Positions 11,201 through 23,766 of a DNA stretch of 64,000 nucleotides are shown one piece after another. Both the position numbers and the translations under genes were made by a program. Location of the stretch: the NCBI GenBank assembly GCA_907164885.2, contig OU015493.1:58484802-58548801 (forward strand). Direction: 5' to 3'. The notes below the pieces were generated by a model, which saw only the letters and a list, made by a program, of their open reading frames with translations, made no database searches and was not told the origin of the DNA. Position 1 is the stretch's first letter. The number at the start of each line of letters is the position of its first letter. The DNA comes from Dolomedes plantarius. Taxonomy: Eukaryota; Arthropoda; Arachnida; Araneae; Dolomedidae.

Positions 11201-14200
11201 AAAAATTGTCAACATATTCGAGTATAAACACTTACATAACAATTATAAACATATGTATACATATTTATTTATTTACTCCATGCAAACTTCACAAAAAATT
11301 ATAAACATATCAGTACATAAAACTACATAATATCTGGTCTGGCACACTGGAAACTAAGTATGCACAAAAATTTATAATTTTTTTTAATAGATTTATAGAA
11401 GTTATATTTTTCAATCTGTATTCACATTAATTGCTGTTCATAAACAAACAAAAATGTGCCATGTCAGCCAGCTAGACAGTAACTTTCAAAATAATTTATC
11501 CTAAATTTCTCAGACTAACAGTTGTTCGAAAATGAAGAAATAATAAAAGAAATCATCATTCCCTCTTCTTTTTTCCTACACTGAAGGAAAGGAGCACCTA
11601 AACTTAAGCTCACTTCAGGTACCAAAAGGGCTCCATCCAGCCCAGCAAATATGGATAGTATAAAAAATACAGCACTTCATTGGCCAATGATGTTAAGTTC
11701 TAAATAGCTATCTGCAGAATAGTTGACAGATTTTTAACAACAAGATTTGATTCTTTATGCTGTATAACAGATTCAGTTCCCTTATAAATATCACTGATTT
11801 TCTAAAACAGCAGATAGTTCTTAACATACTTTTGTCTCTGCAACCACCTGAAGCTTTTCTTTCTGCAGCAGCAAAATGATTTTTTAGAAGATATTTAACT
11901 GACATGTTTAATTCACAGGAATTATTTTTCATACTTTTATCCACAAAATTTTGAAGATCAAATTCAATTAGTAATTCCTATGAACAACATAATATAAACT
12001 TTAGACTTACAGATATTTATTTATTTATTTTGTGATTTCAGGTACCTCCTTTTAAGATAATTTTTATTCAAAAGATTTTCAAAGATAATAATTATTTAAA
12101 TTTAAATTGATTCAGAACTTTTGAAAAAAGATTACATAAATAAATAAATAAATTTTAGATTAAAAAGACAAGTACTTTTCTTACATCTAAACATATTTTT
12201 AGCTTTTACATTTTTCTTAACTATGCCCAGATTACTGCATAGGTATAATAGATCAAAACTGAAGGAGCCACTTAACAGAAACTTATAATTTTATTTCCAC
12301 TCACCCATATGAAGTCTCTCTCACATTAACAAATGTTTTAGATGCACACTCTCATCAAATCCTACAGCGAATTGTCCAGTTAGTAAAAGTAGAGAAAATA
12401 TTCAAAAGCTTAAAGTTACTCGTATAATATGTTCTGATAAGTTACTTAATTTTTAAAGGTAGTTATGACACCAAAAACATTAAGTGATGAGCTTAATTTA
12501 GCTTGTACTTAGGACCTCCATTTTAATTTATGTATGGAACCTGAAAGAGTTGGAAGTTAACTATCTGTAATATTAGTACCAGAACTTAAATTCAATTCTT
12601 TAATAATTAAAAATAAACTTTCAATAAGAGTTAGGACAACATTTTCAAGAAATATTTTTGAGGATTCTATGAGGCAATAAAACAAGTCTAGAATTACCTT
12701 ACCAACACATTGTATTACAATTCTTCTGTGGATTTAAAAATTATAGTTCATAAGGATTTTTAAGAAAAACAAGAAATTTGAGATACAGTAGTCAAAGAAA
12801 ACATAAGTAGAGAGCATTAATGTAAAGGATAACATGAACTAGCACAGTAAAACATTCAACTCTGAATTAAAATACCTCCATCAAAAAACTTTCCATCCAT
12901 AAATTCTTGAACACCCAACTCTTCTACTCCTACTCCAACCAGACGAACATTATGAGCATCCAATTTGGGTTTAATGCCACTCAGCTGCTTAGCAGCCAAG
13001 CGGCAGAAAGGTCATCCAAATCTACGGAAGAAGGTTATAACACAGTCCTGATTCTCCCACAAAGACTTCACAGTAACCTCCTTAATACAAAAGCAAAAAT
13101 AAAGAAAATTATTTTTTTAAACAGCATGTTATGGATAAATTATCAGAGGTATGATATTAAAAACAAATCAGAAAAAGGATATCTGAAAAAATTTACATAT
13201 TAAAATATCAAATATAGCTTTAGTAAGTAACGCTTAACAGATTTTGTAAAGGAGATTTTCAATTTATTGAATTTACACTGAAAAATTTTCTAAATTAAAG
13301 TTAAGATTAACATGTTGATATTGCCTGTTGACTGCTTTATGTAAAGAGATTTAAATAAAAGGAGTGGACAATTTATCATTAAAAAAGATATCTGAGACAC
13401 AACAGAAGTTAAACTTTTCTTTTTTCCCCCAATGGCTGGGAGCTGAGCAATACTCTTTGACCTGTAAGAAGCCAGAACTGTGACCACTTCGCCACATACA
13501 TTGCATGCCTTATCCCAGGTGTACCACTTGGGGTGGGTCCATGCTACACTTGCACCAGTCCTGTAATTTTGAACCGAGTCAAGTGACCAGACCAGAACAC
13601 TTGATCTTGCACCTCCAGAGGTAACTTGGAGGACATTGCAGCTATGACAGATTTTCCCCATGCACCAGCTGCAATTAGTATACACGTCAGAAGTTTTGTC
13701 AGCGTCAGGTATCGAACCAGCAACTTTCAAATCACTGGCTCAATGCCTTTGCTAAACAGGCCACCGTGCCCACAGAACTTAAACTTCAGACTGAAATAAA
13801 ATTAAGGGTTCAAAATAGCTTGTGTGAAAGTGACCTGATTTAATTATTCTATTTAAGGAATGGGGACGGACTAAACTAGCTTTCCTTTTCAGTAAGAAAT
13901 AAACTTTTTTGAAATACAATAATAAAACCTGTAACCTTTTTTTCATCTTTATAATTTAATTTGTAATGAGCTTTTTAGTGCTGCATAATGTACTTAGCTA
14001 AGCATTCTAGTTTTCATGAGCAAGAGAAAATATTAATAGGCATATTGAGCATTTATTAGTGTTGTCATTTTTTATCACTCAAATGTTTAAACAGACTGTT
14101 ACCTATAGTTTATATATGATTATGAATAGTTACAAACAACCAATGCTGAAATTAAGTCTTTAGAGTCCTTATTATTTTTTTTACAAACTTTATAAACTCT

Positions 14201-14442
14201 TTGATAAAAGTACAACACGGCATAAAGATTACTGTAAATATAAACTGGTGAACTTAAGGTATCGTTAATATTTTATTTTTCCTGGAGAGAAAGTTTTCCT
14301 AAAAAATGCAACACGTAAATGCATAATTAACGAAGTTTAAAACAAACATTTTAACACTTAGAAAGTAACTTTAAAAGTAACTTACCTCTCCATTTACAGC
14401 AGATTTAAGCTTATTTTCTGCAATTTTACTGGCTTCGTTCAT
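5232..14442 (-). CDS. PRXL2B: PRXL2B-like thioredoxin-fold protein (SelU family), six exons, in-frame UGA at the redox site
   Basis: The minus-strand coding exons are 14442-14386, 13080-12876, 11164-11113, 9030-8967, 8429-8354 and 5380-5232. All junctions keep phase, giving 603 nt (200 residues); human PRXL2B has 198. Diagnostic stretches are NVRLVGVGVEELGVQEF in exon 2, LFIDVEKKCFKD in exon 3, YGVLNLIPALFTK in exon 4, and GGTLVVAK joined to GGEKVLLSHKQ across exons 5-6. Family knowledge: PRXL2B is a cytosolic, thioredoxin-fold reductase of prostamide/prostaglandin H2 with a CxxC active site. Residue 42, the first position of that motif, is TGA (UPFC), discussed separately. All splice acceptors are AG, and five introns hold only decayed repeats. 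The start ATG follows no competing in-frame start in the exon. Everything else is open and conserved, so this is a living gene or a very recent null. Confidence 0.9.
6942..8232 (-). mobile_element. Tc1/mariner element, DD41D (rosa-like), in a (TA)n tract
   Basis: Terminal inverted repeats of about 30 bp start CAGAGGCTGTTC and match with one mismatch; TA dinucleotides flank both ends. The insertion sits inside a TA microsatellite (6923-6941 and 8233-8268), an ideal target for a TA-specific transposase. The element is 1291 bp, the usual mariner length, and carries a transposase remnant on the minus strand. Confidence 0.9.
7056..8145 (-). pseudogene. Decayed DD41D mariner transposase
   Basis: The N-terminal part starts near 8087 (MAFLTKQWFKGYI) and holds the helix-turn-helix region (YSDIQKRYESHG). 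After stops and frame changes in the middle, the catalytic part is readable: TIDESRVYL near 7628 supplies the first Asp, LHQDKASSH the second and SPMDF the third. The second and third aspartates are 42 positions apart (41 residues between), which places it with the DD41D, rosa-type mariners rather than the DD34D or DD37D groups. A premature stop follows shortly after the first Asp, and a frameshift lies near 7575. It cannot encode a working enzyme. Confidence 0.85.
9706..10619 (-). mobile_element. Fossil TA-flanked DNA transposon, possibly pogo/Tigger-like
   Basis: Inverted termini ATCCTTTTTTT are flanked by TA on both sides (9704-9705 and 10620-10621). The interior minus strand (about 10450-10030) has short coding-like stretches (YFSDELLEIMLEQDDSEAMSK, AEFMTSNL, YEATVQIIL) broken by stops, with an acidic composition like the tail of pogo/CENP-B-type transposases. 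It lies in intron 3 of the PRXL2B-like gene. Superfamily assignment is weak; the inverted ends and TA flanks are clear. Confidence 0.5.
13012..13014 (-). other. In-frame TGA at the redox-active position: candidate selenocysteine codon
   Basis: Exon 2 reads FFRRFG, TGA, PFC. In human PRXL2B the aligned site is the first cysteine of CVVC, and in fish SelU1 (FAM213A) it is selenocysteine in a UxxC motif. The stop therefore falls exactly on the Sec/Cys position of a family with known Sec members. A substitution (Cys TGC or TGT to TGA) is the only difference from an ordinary reading, because the frame is intact on both sides. No SECIS was confirmed by eye. The alternatives are a nonsense allele or a base-call error. 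Confidence 0.7.
13430..13772 (-). repeat. tRNA-derived SINE in intron 1 of the PRXL2B-like gene
   Basis: Read on the minus strand, the block opens with a tRNA-like head: CACGGTGGCCTGTTTAGCA, then GTTGCTGGTTCGATACCTG, which carries a near-consensus pol III B box (GGTTCGATACC). About 270 nt of tRNA-unrelated body follow. The 146-residue open reading here is fortuitous. The block is much more GC-rich than the flanking intron. Confidence 0.65.
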
Positions 14443-14696
14443 GATTTTTTTAAATAGGCGATTATTCAAGAACCTCCAAAGAGGAGAATAAGTTTTATTA
14501 ATAATGATGTACTGTAAACCAGGAAATATATCAACAACGCACTATGAGAGTAGATAATAATCACAAGACAATGTCACCTGACAAGAAAATAGTCCTTGAT
14601 GAATTTTCTTCAATGTAAGACAAGGTATCATCTGTTACTGCTCCCCCCGGCCTCTTCCGTTGTTTACAATTTGTCTGCCACGGAGTTAGAGCCTTT
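14443..14696 (-). promoter_or_regulatory. Probable promoter/5' UTR region of the PRXL2B-like gene
   Basis: This is the sequence directly upstream of the PRXL2B start codon on the minus strand. It is unoccupied by repeats up to the MITE at 14697 and contains a locally GC-rich patch (14640-14690). I see no TATA box that I would defend. The call follows from position only. Confidence 0.35.
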
Positions 14697-14824
14697 GAGT
14701 CTGTTCACATAGGAGTCTGATAGAGGAAGCGTAAAAGGAAAGATGGCACTGAGACGGAAATAAACCAATCATAGGCCTTAAAAGTTTCATTGCTAATCGT
14801 TTGAAGGTTTGTCATTGGTTAAAT
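14697..14824. repeat. Truncated GTTCACATAG-family MITE
   Basis: The left terminus GTCTGTTCACATAGGAGTC and the interior (AAACCAATCATAGGC, CATTGCTAATCGTTTG) match the MITEs at 58711-58890 and 58893-59072, partly in reverse order. The other terminus is missing, replaced by the P-element remnant that starts at 14825. Confidence 0.6.
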
Positions 14825-15092
14825 CATGAAGCTACAGAAGGAGGAGTAGCTCCTTCTGTAGCTTAAAAAAAGTGTCTCCCATTTGGTCGCCACCACTAGA
14901 TAGCGCGCGCGCTTTTATTTGCGTCACTATAACAAGGAAACCATAAGCTTTAATATAGATTTTTTAAAAGAAATGCTTTTTTAGTACGTTTTTAATATGA
15001 ATTTATTTATTCAACTTAACAATTGTTTATCTTCATTCAAAATGTTCATTTGATTTGCTTTTTTAGCTAAACTTCATTAAAATTCTTAAGGG
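14825..15092. mobile_element. Diverged end of a P element, with terminal palindrome
   Basis: It begins CATGAAGCTACAGAAGGAG, identical to the TIR of the P elements at 26086 and 48049. The rest follows the right-end sequence of the 48049 copy at clearly lower identity (GTGTCTCCC, a CGCCACCACTAGA-type block, then TTAATATGAATTTATTTATTCAA and AAAATTCTTAA). The TIR is followed immediately by its own reverse complement, GGAGTAGCTCCTTCTGTAGC, making a 36-base hairpin. The remnant ends at an AAAATTCTTAAGG-like sequence and has no coding part. Confidence 0.7.
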
Positions 15093-15146
15093 TGAGATTA
15101 CCTTTGCATGCGCAAAAATACACTGATTTTACTACCAAGCTTAGGG

Positions 15147-18100
15147 CCGAATTCAATGTAACGTTTTAGCTCTTTAGCTACTTGGCTAGTTAGCTCTTTA
15201 GCAAACCTCAATTTTGCCAACTGATAGCACATCGGCATTCAAATGGCCCGTTAGCTGTCCGATCCGAGCACCACTCTCCGACGAGGGAATGTTCGGCAAA
15301 CCTCGGAAGCTTTTAAACGAATGCTCTCAGTAAGCCAATCAGACAGCCCAAATTCATCGCCAGCGCGACATCAAATGTAAACAAACATGGAAACTTTGGA
15401 ACCGATAAAATAAATATAATAAAAACAAGTAATGCCTGGATACGCAACAAAAGAAAAATGAATCAAATGATTTTAAATTTGTGGATAGAATACTTACAAA
15501 TATTTTCATAATTCTATGTTCAACTTTATTTGAAATATTTATAATTCACTATGTTAAATTACCGGAAGCTTTATTTTTCTTTTCTTTTAGCAAAATGCCA
15601 CATTTTTTAAAATTAATTAGTAGAGAATACAGATGATGAAAAATATTACTAATATGGAGGATATGAAGTAAAATATATTTAAAACAAAGTTTAGCTAAAT
15701 GTTAAAATATCGTTGTATTCAGTAATCTAACCTTCCAAAAGCTATTCGTTTTGACATAAAAAAGTTTCTGATAAAATGGTACACTGAACTTTATGTGATG
15801 CCCTTGTTTCAATTAAATACATTTAATAAAAGCTTTTAAAATAGTTATCACATTGATGTGTTTCCCATCCGAAATAAAAGACATTCAAATCTCTGAAGTT
15901 TATACTAACAGCATGGTATTTAAAACTAACAGTATTGTATTTAAAATTTTCAAATATACACATTATATTGTACAGACAAACTTTAAATTAAATAGTATTA
16001 TTTAAGATGTACTCACCTGATTATTCTCAGTTAAGATTTAGAACTCATAACATTCAAATTATGCATCACAATTAATAGTAGCCAAAAAAATTACAAGTAC
16101 AGACACTGCTTCAGTATAAATACAGCACTGAACAAGAATTCATTTAGCTCAATCTTTTAAATGTTGATACAATATCCTTTTAAGAAAATCGATAGATTTA
16201 CACTCTTTTAAACATATCCATATGTAAATGAAGAAAATGCTAAATCTAGTTTAATTGAAGTACAAGGGGAATACAATTGATAGTACTTAGTTTTTTTTTC
16301 GACTATCACTGATTTTGGTTCATTGCAAATATACAATTTTAAGATATTCATTTCATTCCTTACACTAGGTGCAAATAGGCAATGTTTAAAAGATAAAGTA
16401 TTTGAAGTACTGCATACTTAAGTTACTATCTTTTTTCAATTTGTGGCGATAAAAATTTTAAATTTCAAGTTATCTTAAATGTAGTCATGCAGAAAAAAAA
16501 CAGTTTCACAAATATAACAGTCAAACAAAATTAAATATAATTAATTTCTGTATTAATCTTTTTCTTTATGAGGAATAGGGCAGTAAAATACTCAGCTGCA
16601 TTGTAGTTTTGTAGTTTAATATTTTAATTTACAGAGTGACATATCTGCAAAGTACTATCAATTACAATGGAATTCAATTGATAGTACTTTGTCGACTATC
16701 ACTGATTTTGACTCATACCTATTCAAAGATACAATTTTAAGGTATTCATTTCATTCATTACACTAGGTGCAAATAAGCAATGTTTAAAAGATAAAGTAAC
16801 GAAGTAATGCATAGTTAAGTTACTATATTTTATTCAATTTGTGGCGATAAAAATTCAAAATTTCAAGTTATCTTAAATTTTGCAATTATGCAGAAAAAAA
16901 ATACAATTTCACAAATATTTTAGAATTTTCTTAAGAAGCACACAGAGAACAGTCAAGAAGCAGTTGATTGAATCACATTATAAATATAACAGTCAAACAA
17001 AATTAAATGTAATTAATTTCTGCAGTAATATTTTTTCTATGTGAGGAATTCAGTAATTTAATCCACAATTCAATTAGTACAATTAAGTACAATGGAATAC
17101 AATTGATAGTATTTTTTTTGGTCGACTATCATTAATTTTGGTTCATAGCTATGCAACAAATATATAATTTTAAGGTATTCATTTCATTCGTTATACTAGG
17201 TGCAAATAAGCAATATTTAAAAGATAAAGTAATGAAGTACTACATAGTTAAGTTACTATATTTTATTCAATTTGTGGCGATAAAAATTTAAAATTTCAAG
17301 TTACCTTAAATTGTGCAGTTATGCAGAAAAAAAATACAATTTCACAAATATTTTAGAATTTTGTGAAGAAACACACAGAGAACAATCAACAAGCAGTTAA
17401 TTGAATCACATTATAAATATAACAGTTACAGAAACATGGTTTGTACCAAATTTCATAGTCCTGGCTGAAATTTCAAGACCCATTGCTAAGCCAAATTTGA
17501 TTTTAGTTATAGTTTGATTAACTTTTAATAGAACATTATATTAGGTCAGGAATCAGCTTGTGCATTGTAAAATTTAACATTAGTAACTGCTTTTGAAAAA
17601 GCATGACTTTTTCTAACGCTTAAATTTTGTTTACATATTAAAAAAGAAGAAAAAAAAGTAAAGTCCTGGAAACTGGAATTAACCACATTTTATAAAATTG
17701 AAAAAAACAGAAATTAATGTTGTGCTCATGAAAATCATACTTAAAGACATATTATAGCTGTACTTTTTTTTAGATTGAAAAAAAAGTTTCTTCTAGGTAA
17801 GCATTCAATTACACACTGACAAAATTTAACACAATAAAACAATTATTGCACACATGGGAGAGCAGTTTCTTCACAGACATACTAGATAAAATTGTTCCTT
17901 TTATGTAAAAGAGTAATAAATGGGAGAAATCAATATTCACTATGGTTTTTATTAAAAAAGAGCAACAGCCAGGAAGAACAACCCATTTTATATACATCAA
18001 AATTTAATTTCCAGGGAACAGGTATTGGGCTTGAAGCTTGTAATTTGTCTGGGAAGAGAGGATTAGAGGATTATAAATTTTTAAAATGCTTTCCAGCTTA

Positions 18101-18749
18101 GATACAAATATTTTGTAGTGTTATTACTAAGTTTCTGTTGATTGATACAATTCTCATTCTTTAGCACGAAGAATGATTAATTAAACGTATTTTCTAAAAT
18201 TCTTCTGTGCTCTTTCACTACGGATATCTAAATTGAGAAGAGATCAAATGTTTGATAGTTAAAATCTATATTTCGTTTGTGTGTGAGAACTGTATATAAC
18301 TCGTCCATTTTACAACACAAGCGAAAGCGGTTAAAGCTACAGAAATTCTCAAATCATTATACTAATCACTAATATCATAATGTCTACTGTAAATTTCTAA
18401 ATCATTATACATAACGGTAAACATGAATTTTTTTTAAAGTGCTCGTAACAAAAGATTAATCTAATTAACAAAAGAAAATTTGCTTATTTATAACGTATTT
18501 TACGTAACTGCTAAATAAATATAATTTGGAATATTCAAAAATACAAGAAAGAGTTAATTACTAACTTCAAAACAGTAGAAACTAGTCGAAACCTTAATCA
18601 AAACAAAAACACCACCAGAGAAACCACCTAGCAAGGGTTAGCTAACAGGCGACCGGATATTTCGCTCTTTTTGGGCATTTGAATACGGAATCGGCTAAAG
18701 AGCTAACTAGCTAACTAGCTAAAGAGCTAAAACGTTACATTGAATTCGG
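15147..18749. mobile_element. 3.6-kb non-autonomous element with long TIRs
   Basis: Both ends carry CCGAATTCAATGTAACGTTT in opposite orientation. Iterated GCTCTTTAGC / GCTAGTTAGC motifs follow, so the TIRs reach about 55 bp with internal sub-repeats. There is no transposase reading inside. The interior is AT-rich and contains three tandem ~420-bp repeats. The target duplication is ambiguous (G-run at both junctions), so I do not assign a superfamily. Confidence 0.7.
16253..17430. repeat. Three tandem ~420-bp repeat units
   Basis: Units begin near 16253, 16664 and 17089. Each starts ATACAATTGATAGTA or a close variant, then TCGACTATCA, ATTTCATTC, ACTAGGTGCAAATA, TTTGTGGCGATAAAAATT and a CATTATAAATATAACAGT end. 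Units 2 and 3 share an extra block (CACACAGAGAACA) that unit 1 lacks. They lie inside the long-TIR element and look like an emerging satellite array. Confidence 0.8.
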
Positions 18750-18823
18750 GGGTTAATGTGTTGCGAAACAGTGAATTTGCAATTAATTTAAACCAATTTT
18801 TTATGGTGAATTGTACAAAGTTT

Positions 18824-19345
18824 AATCTATACGGTGAAACGTCGCAACGGCACTGGCTACGTCAGTTTTCGTCTACTATAGATCACGTGATTATCGGGTG
18901 GCAGAAAACAGAAGCCGTTCCTATGCGTATTGCATGTGTTTTTGGACGATACCTTCATTTTGAGTTAAATAATTTAAGTTTATTTATAAAATTCCTCATC
19001 TTAGTTGTATGTAACAGGTATTTTAACACTTTTTTCAATATTTCGCAAGGTTTAAGAGAATATAATCATTCTTTCTTTGAGAATTATTATTATTATGTTG
19101 AGATATGTATAGATATTAGGATAAGTTACTTCAGGCCAGCGTCTTGTATCGTAACTCCAGTCTTCCTCTGTCAATAAATACGGGCCGCATACTGAATAAA
19201 CCTTTCCGGGCTGTACCTGAATGTTTAATTTAGTAATATACCTTTGTTTAGATACCGTATCTAAAGACTTTACGTAATCTGAGAGCATTTTATTCAACAA
19301 GCTGTAAGAAAGCTCATTGAACGCCATGTTAAATTATGCAATGTT
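18824..19345 (-). pseudogene. Duplicated gene fragment, copy A (start exon)
   Basis: The minus strand from 19327 reads a 76-residue segment: MAFNELSYSLLNKMLSDY..., KQRYITKLNIQVQPG, KVYSVCGPYLLTEEDW and RRWPEVTYPNIYTYL, after which similarity stops. The pattern resembles the N-terminal region of large uncharacterised invertebrate proteins often annotated with SWIM or YqaJ-type domains; I infer this from memory of the pattern only. A second copy lies inverted at 56450-57083, matching from upstream of the ATG to about 500 nt beyond it. The LINE is inserted a few bases upstream of the ATG, cutting the 5' flank off; that flank continues at 32494-32563. Confidence 0.65.
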
Positions 19346-19636
19346 GAATTGAATTGAATTGAATTGAAAATTTGTGAGACTTATGCTACAGCCAGGCGGC
19401 CGGCTTTGTCTCTACATAAACGACCCGAAAAGGAAAAACATGGACGGACAGACTCTAGACCAACTAGCACGGAGAAACTTTGAAACACAAACTTCGAACA
19501 TGGGAGAAGGAAAGCGGCGAGAAGCCCCACCCGGGACCACAAAAACAAAACACGGGGTAGAAGAACCACGCAGACACCGCAAACCAACGACAAACAACAG
19601 ACACAGAACAACACACACACGAACAAAATCAGAGAT

Positions 19637-22535
19637 CACCCCCAACCAAGGGAGCGAAGCGTTAAACACACCAGGGCAACCAGCCCACGCCACGAACTCG
19701 TAGCCGAATTAATAACAGAATCATAAGAAGGGTTATCGCTAATCCTAAGAGAATTAAATAAAGCACAACGCTGCACCCGGAACTTGGAGCAGCTGAGCAA
19801 AATATGATCTGGCGTATCATTTTCATAGAACGTGTCTCACAGAGGGGAACGAGCCATATTCAACTTATGCCAAAGATGGTTGCACTGAATCGTTTTGGTA
19901 CGCCAGCGGACAACCAGAACATCAATTTGGCGATGGTAAATCCACCTACGATGCGTTTGATTCTTGAGGTTAATTGCGCCATACCGCTGACGATAAATGC
20001 TTCTATTCCATTCATCCGCCCCGGCAGCATACATGTCACTTTTGATCTTTCTTATGATGTCTTCCGGGCTAACCACATTAAGTTGGTCGGTAGTGAAAGG
20101 GCCATGTCTACACATCTCATCGGCCACCTCATTTGGATAGATGCCCCGATGACCAGGGGTCCAGACCAGCCGAATGGAATTGATGCTCTCAAGAGCATTA
20201 GTAATTTTACTATGCAGCAAAAGGATGACCGCTGGGGACTTCGAATGAGCCATATGTAACGCCGAGAGAACGGAAAGGCTGTCAGAAGCAATTAAAACAT
20301 GATCAACCTCCTGGCCACAAATATCAATAGCGAGAACGATAGCTAGAGCTTCCGCGGTAAAAATTGAATTCAAACGATGGGTTAACATGGCTTTCCCAGA
20401 ATTAGTCGAGTGGTTAAAGGCCGCTATCGCCACTTTGTGGTCGGTCTTGGAGGCGTCAGTGGCAATCAAAAAGCACTTTGGCTGGTAATTATTGACAAAC
20501 TCAGCCCATAAAGCTGAAATCACCGAGTTCGGGAGATCTTTATTTTGAAAGGGGAGACCCTGCGTAACAATCTCCACCTGATGAGAAAGAAAAGTGCGAC
20601 CAGGGTCAAGGAAAAAGCTTGAGCCCAGACAGTACGTATCCATAGTGATATTCATGGTATGCAGCAAACCAGGGATATTGGATGAGTTTCCCGAAATACA
20701 CCTATGAAGGTTACTGTAAAGCAAGGATTCGGTATGGAGTGACAGGTGTTTAATAAGAAAACATTTATTAAGGTGCTGAATACGGCACGCAATGCTGTTT
20801 TGGTGAACCTCAGCCCGAACGAAGTACAGGGATCGGCGTCCACCGGGAGAGACCAGTGGCCAGACGGAGGGCAATGGAGTATAAGGCCTCCATGGTATTA
20901 GCGTCACTCTTTGAAATCTGGGAATACAGGAAACCACAATAATCAAAAACACTGCGGATAACCGCATTGACGATTGGGATAAGAGTCCGGCTAGTGGTGC
21001 CACGAGTTTTATACACCAAACCTTTTAGCATGTTTAGCCGACGGTGAGTTTTTTCACGCAGATACTGAACCTGAGGCGCGATGGACATGGTTGACGACAG
21101 GACGCAACCTAGAATTTTGATATTTTTACTCCATGGAATAGGATGGCCAGCGATACGGCTTTCCGGGCAGGGAAATCTACCCCTTGAAAAATTTATAGCC
21201 GTGCTCTTCGATGGGGAGAGAGAAAACTTCCAATAATTACACCACTTCAGAATGTTATCAAGAGCTGTTTGCAAATCATTGCAAGTGGTAGCAGGATCAT
21301 CACCAATAGCATACACAAAAATGTCATCAACGTAAGTCAGCACAGTAACCCTGGACGGGGTCGTTTCAAAAATATCAAGCATATACATAGAGAAAAGAAA
21401 AGGGGACAGAACGCTACCCTGAGGAATTCCAGACGTAACCTTTTGAGGGGGGGAAATGTGATTGTGCCATTTCACCTTAATATTCCTATCCTGTAGCCAC
21501 TTAGAAATCCATAATAAAACATTTCCACCAACACCAACGGAAGCCAGCTTGTAAATCAACCTGTCAATCCAAACGGAATCATACGCCTTTTCAATGTCTA
21601 GGTTAACAAGGAGAATATATTTTTTGTTCAGGCGAGCTTCCTGGATATCAAGGTACAGCTTGGCCAAGACAGATTGGCTGTCCCGATTGGGGAGACAGCC
21701 ACCGAGGCCGGGAGGAAAAACATTGTGGCTAATAGACCAGCGAGTGAGACGATGGAGAATAATGCGTTCAAAAATTTTACTCCAAACCGAAGTAAGGGCA
21801 ATCGGGCGATACGAAGAAATCAGAGTACTGGGCTTCTTGGGTTTCAGAATGGGAAGAATTATGGCAGAGCGCCACTGACTTGGGACACTGGCCGTATCAA
21901 GGAGATTATTAAAAATACCACCAATCTTGCAGAGGTTATTAGGATCAATGTGCTTGATTAGCTTTGCCGAGATGCCGTCTTCCCCGGGAGTGGTGGGTCT
22001 AGTAGCCTTGATCGCAAGCTGGAGCTCCGGAGTAGAAATAGGGTTGTTAAAATCCCCCATTACATTGGTAAGAGAATACGGAAGGGGAGGGTGATGTGAA
22101 GTAGGGTAAAGGTTCTGGCCGAAAAGGATAGCTTGACAATAGGGGCAATTGATACAAACACCCCGATAAAGCAAAGTCCCCCCAGAAGCCTATAGGGTAG
22201 ATTGCTTCTTAAGAATGCGATAGATGGTCTGCATACTGTTTTGACTATTACAGAGTTTGTTCCAAAAGCTACGAATGCTGCATTTTATATGACGCCGTAA
22301 AAGACTTGAAATTTTTTTTATACTGTAACCAGTAATCACGCGAAAAAGTCCGCTTAACCAGCCGAAGATACTTCCTTTTCTGCCCCAAGATCCAAGAGCA
22401 CCTCGAGTTCCACCACTGTGGGTAGGACGTCCCAGTAATTCTTTGAGAGTGATTATTATCTGAGATAGCCTGTTTACTTGAAGACATAAGATCCGAGAAG
22501 GAAAGAGTGTTATGGCAATTCATGCTATTATTTAA
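19637..22535 (-). pseudogene. LINE ORF2, reverse transcriptase, RNase H and C-terminal part
   Basis: Reverse transcriptase motifs follow in order: SSYRPIALTSVWSKIFE, VNLDIEKAYDSVW, GIPQGSVLSPFLFS and the catalytic LTYVDDIFVYA. The RNase H domain follows: FLIATDASK, the FTAEALAI glutamate, LIASDSLSVL and VWTPGHRGI. A C-terminal Cys/His-type segment (HILLSC) comes last. I see frame breaks near 22285, 22205 (stop), 20845 and 19850, so ORF2 is non-functional. Confidence 0.85.
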
Positions 22536-23762
<1,227 letters not shown>

Positions 23763-23766
23763 TTAA

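Noticed and set aside
13290..13730. 146-residue minus-strand open reading
   Set aside because: It coincides with the tRNA-derived SINE and shows no protein pattern; chance reading in GC-rich repeat.
16253..17430. CRISPR array
   Set aside because: Repeats are ~420 bp, three copies, without short spacers, in a eukaryotic transposon context.
19374..19703. Open readings on both strands over the LINE 3' end and UTR
   Set aside because: Overlapping Arg/Thr-rich and hydrophobic readings in the GC-richer LINE end; the minus-strand ORF2 end explains the composition.
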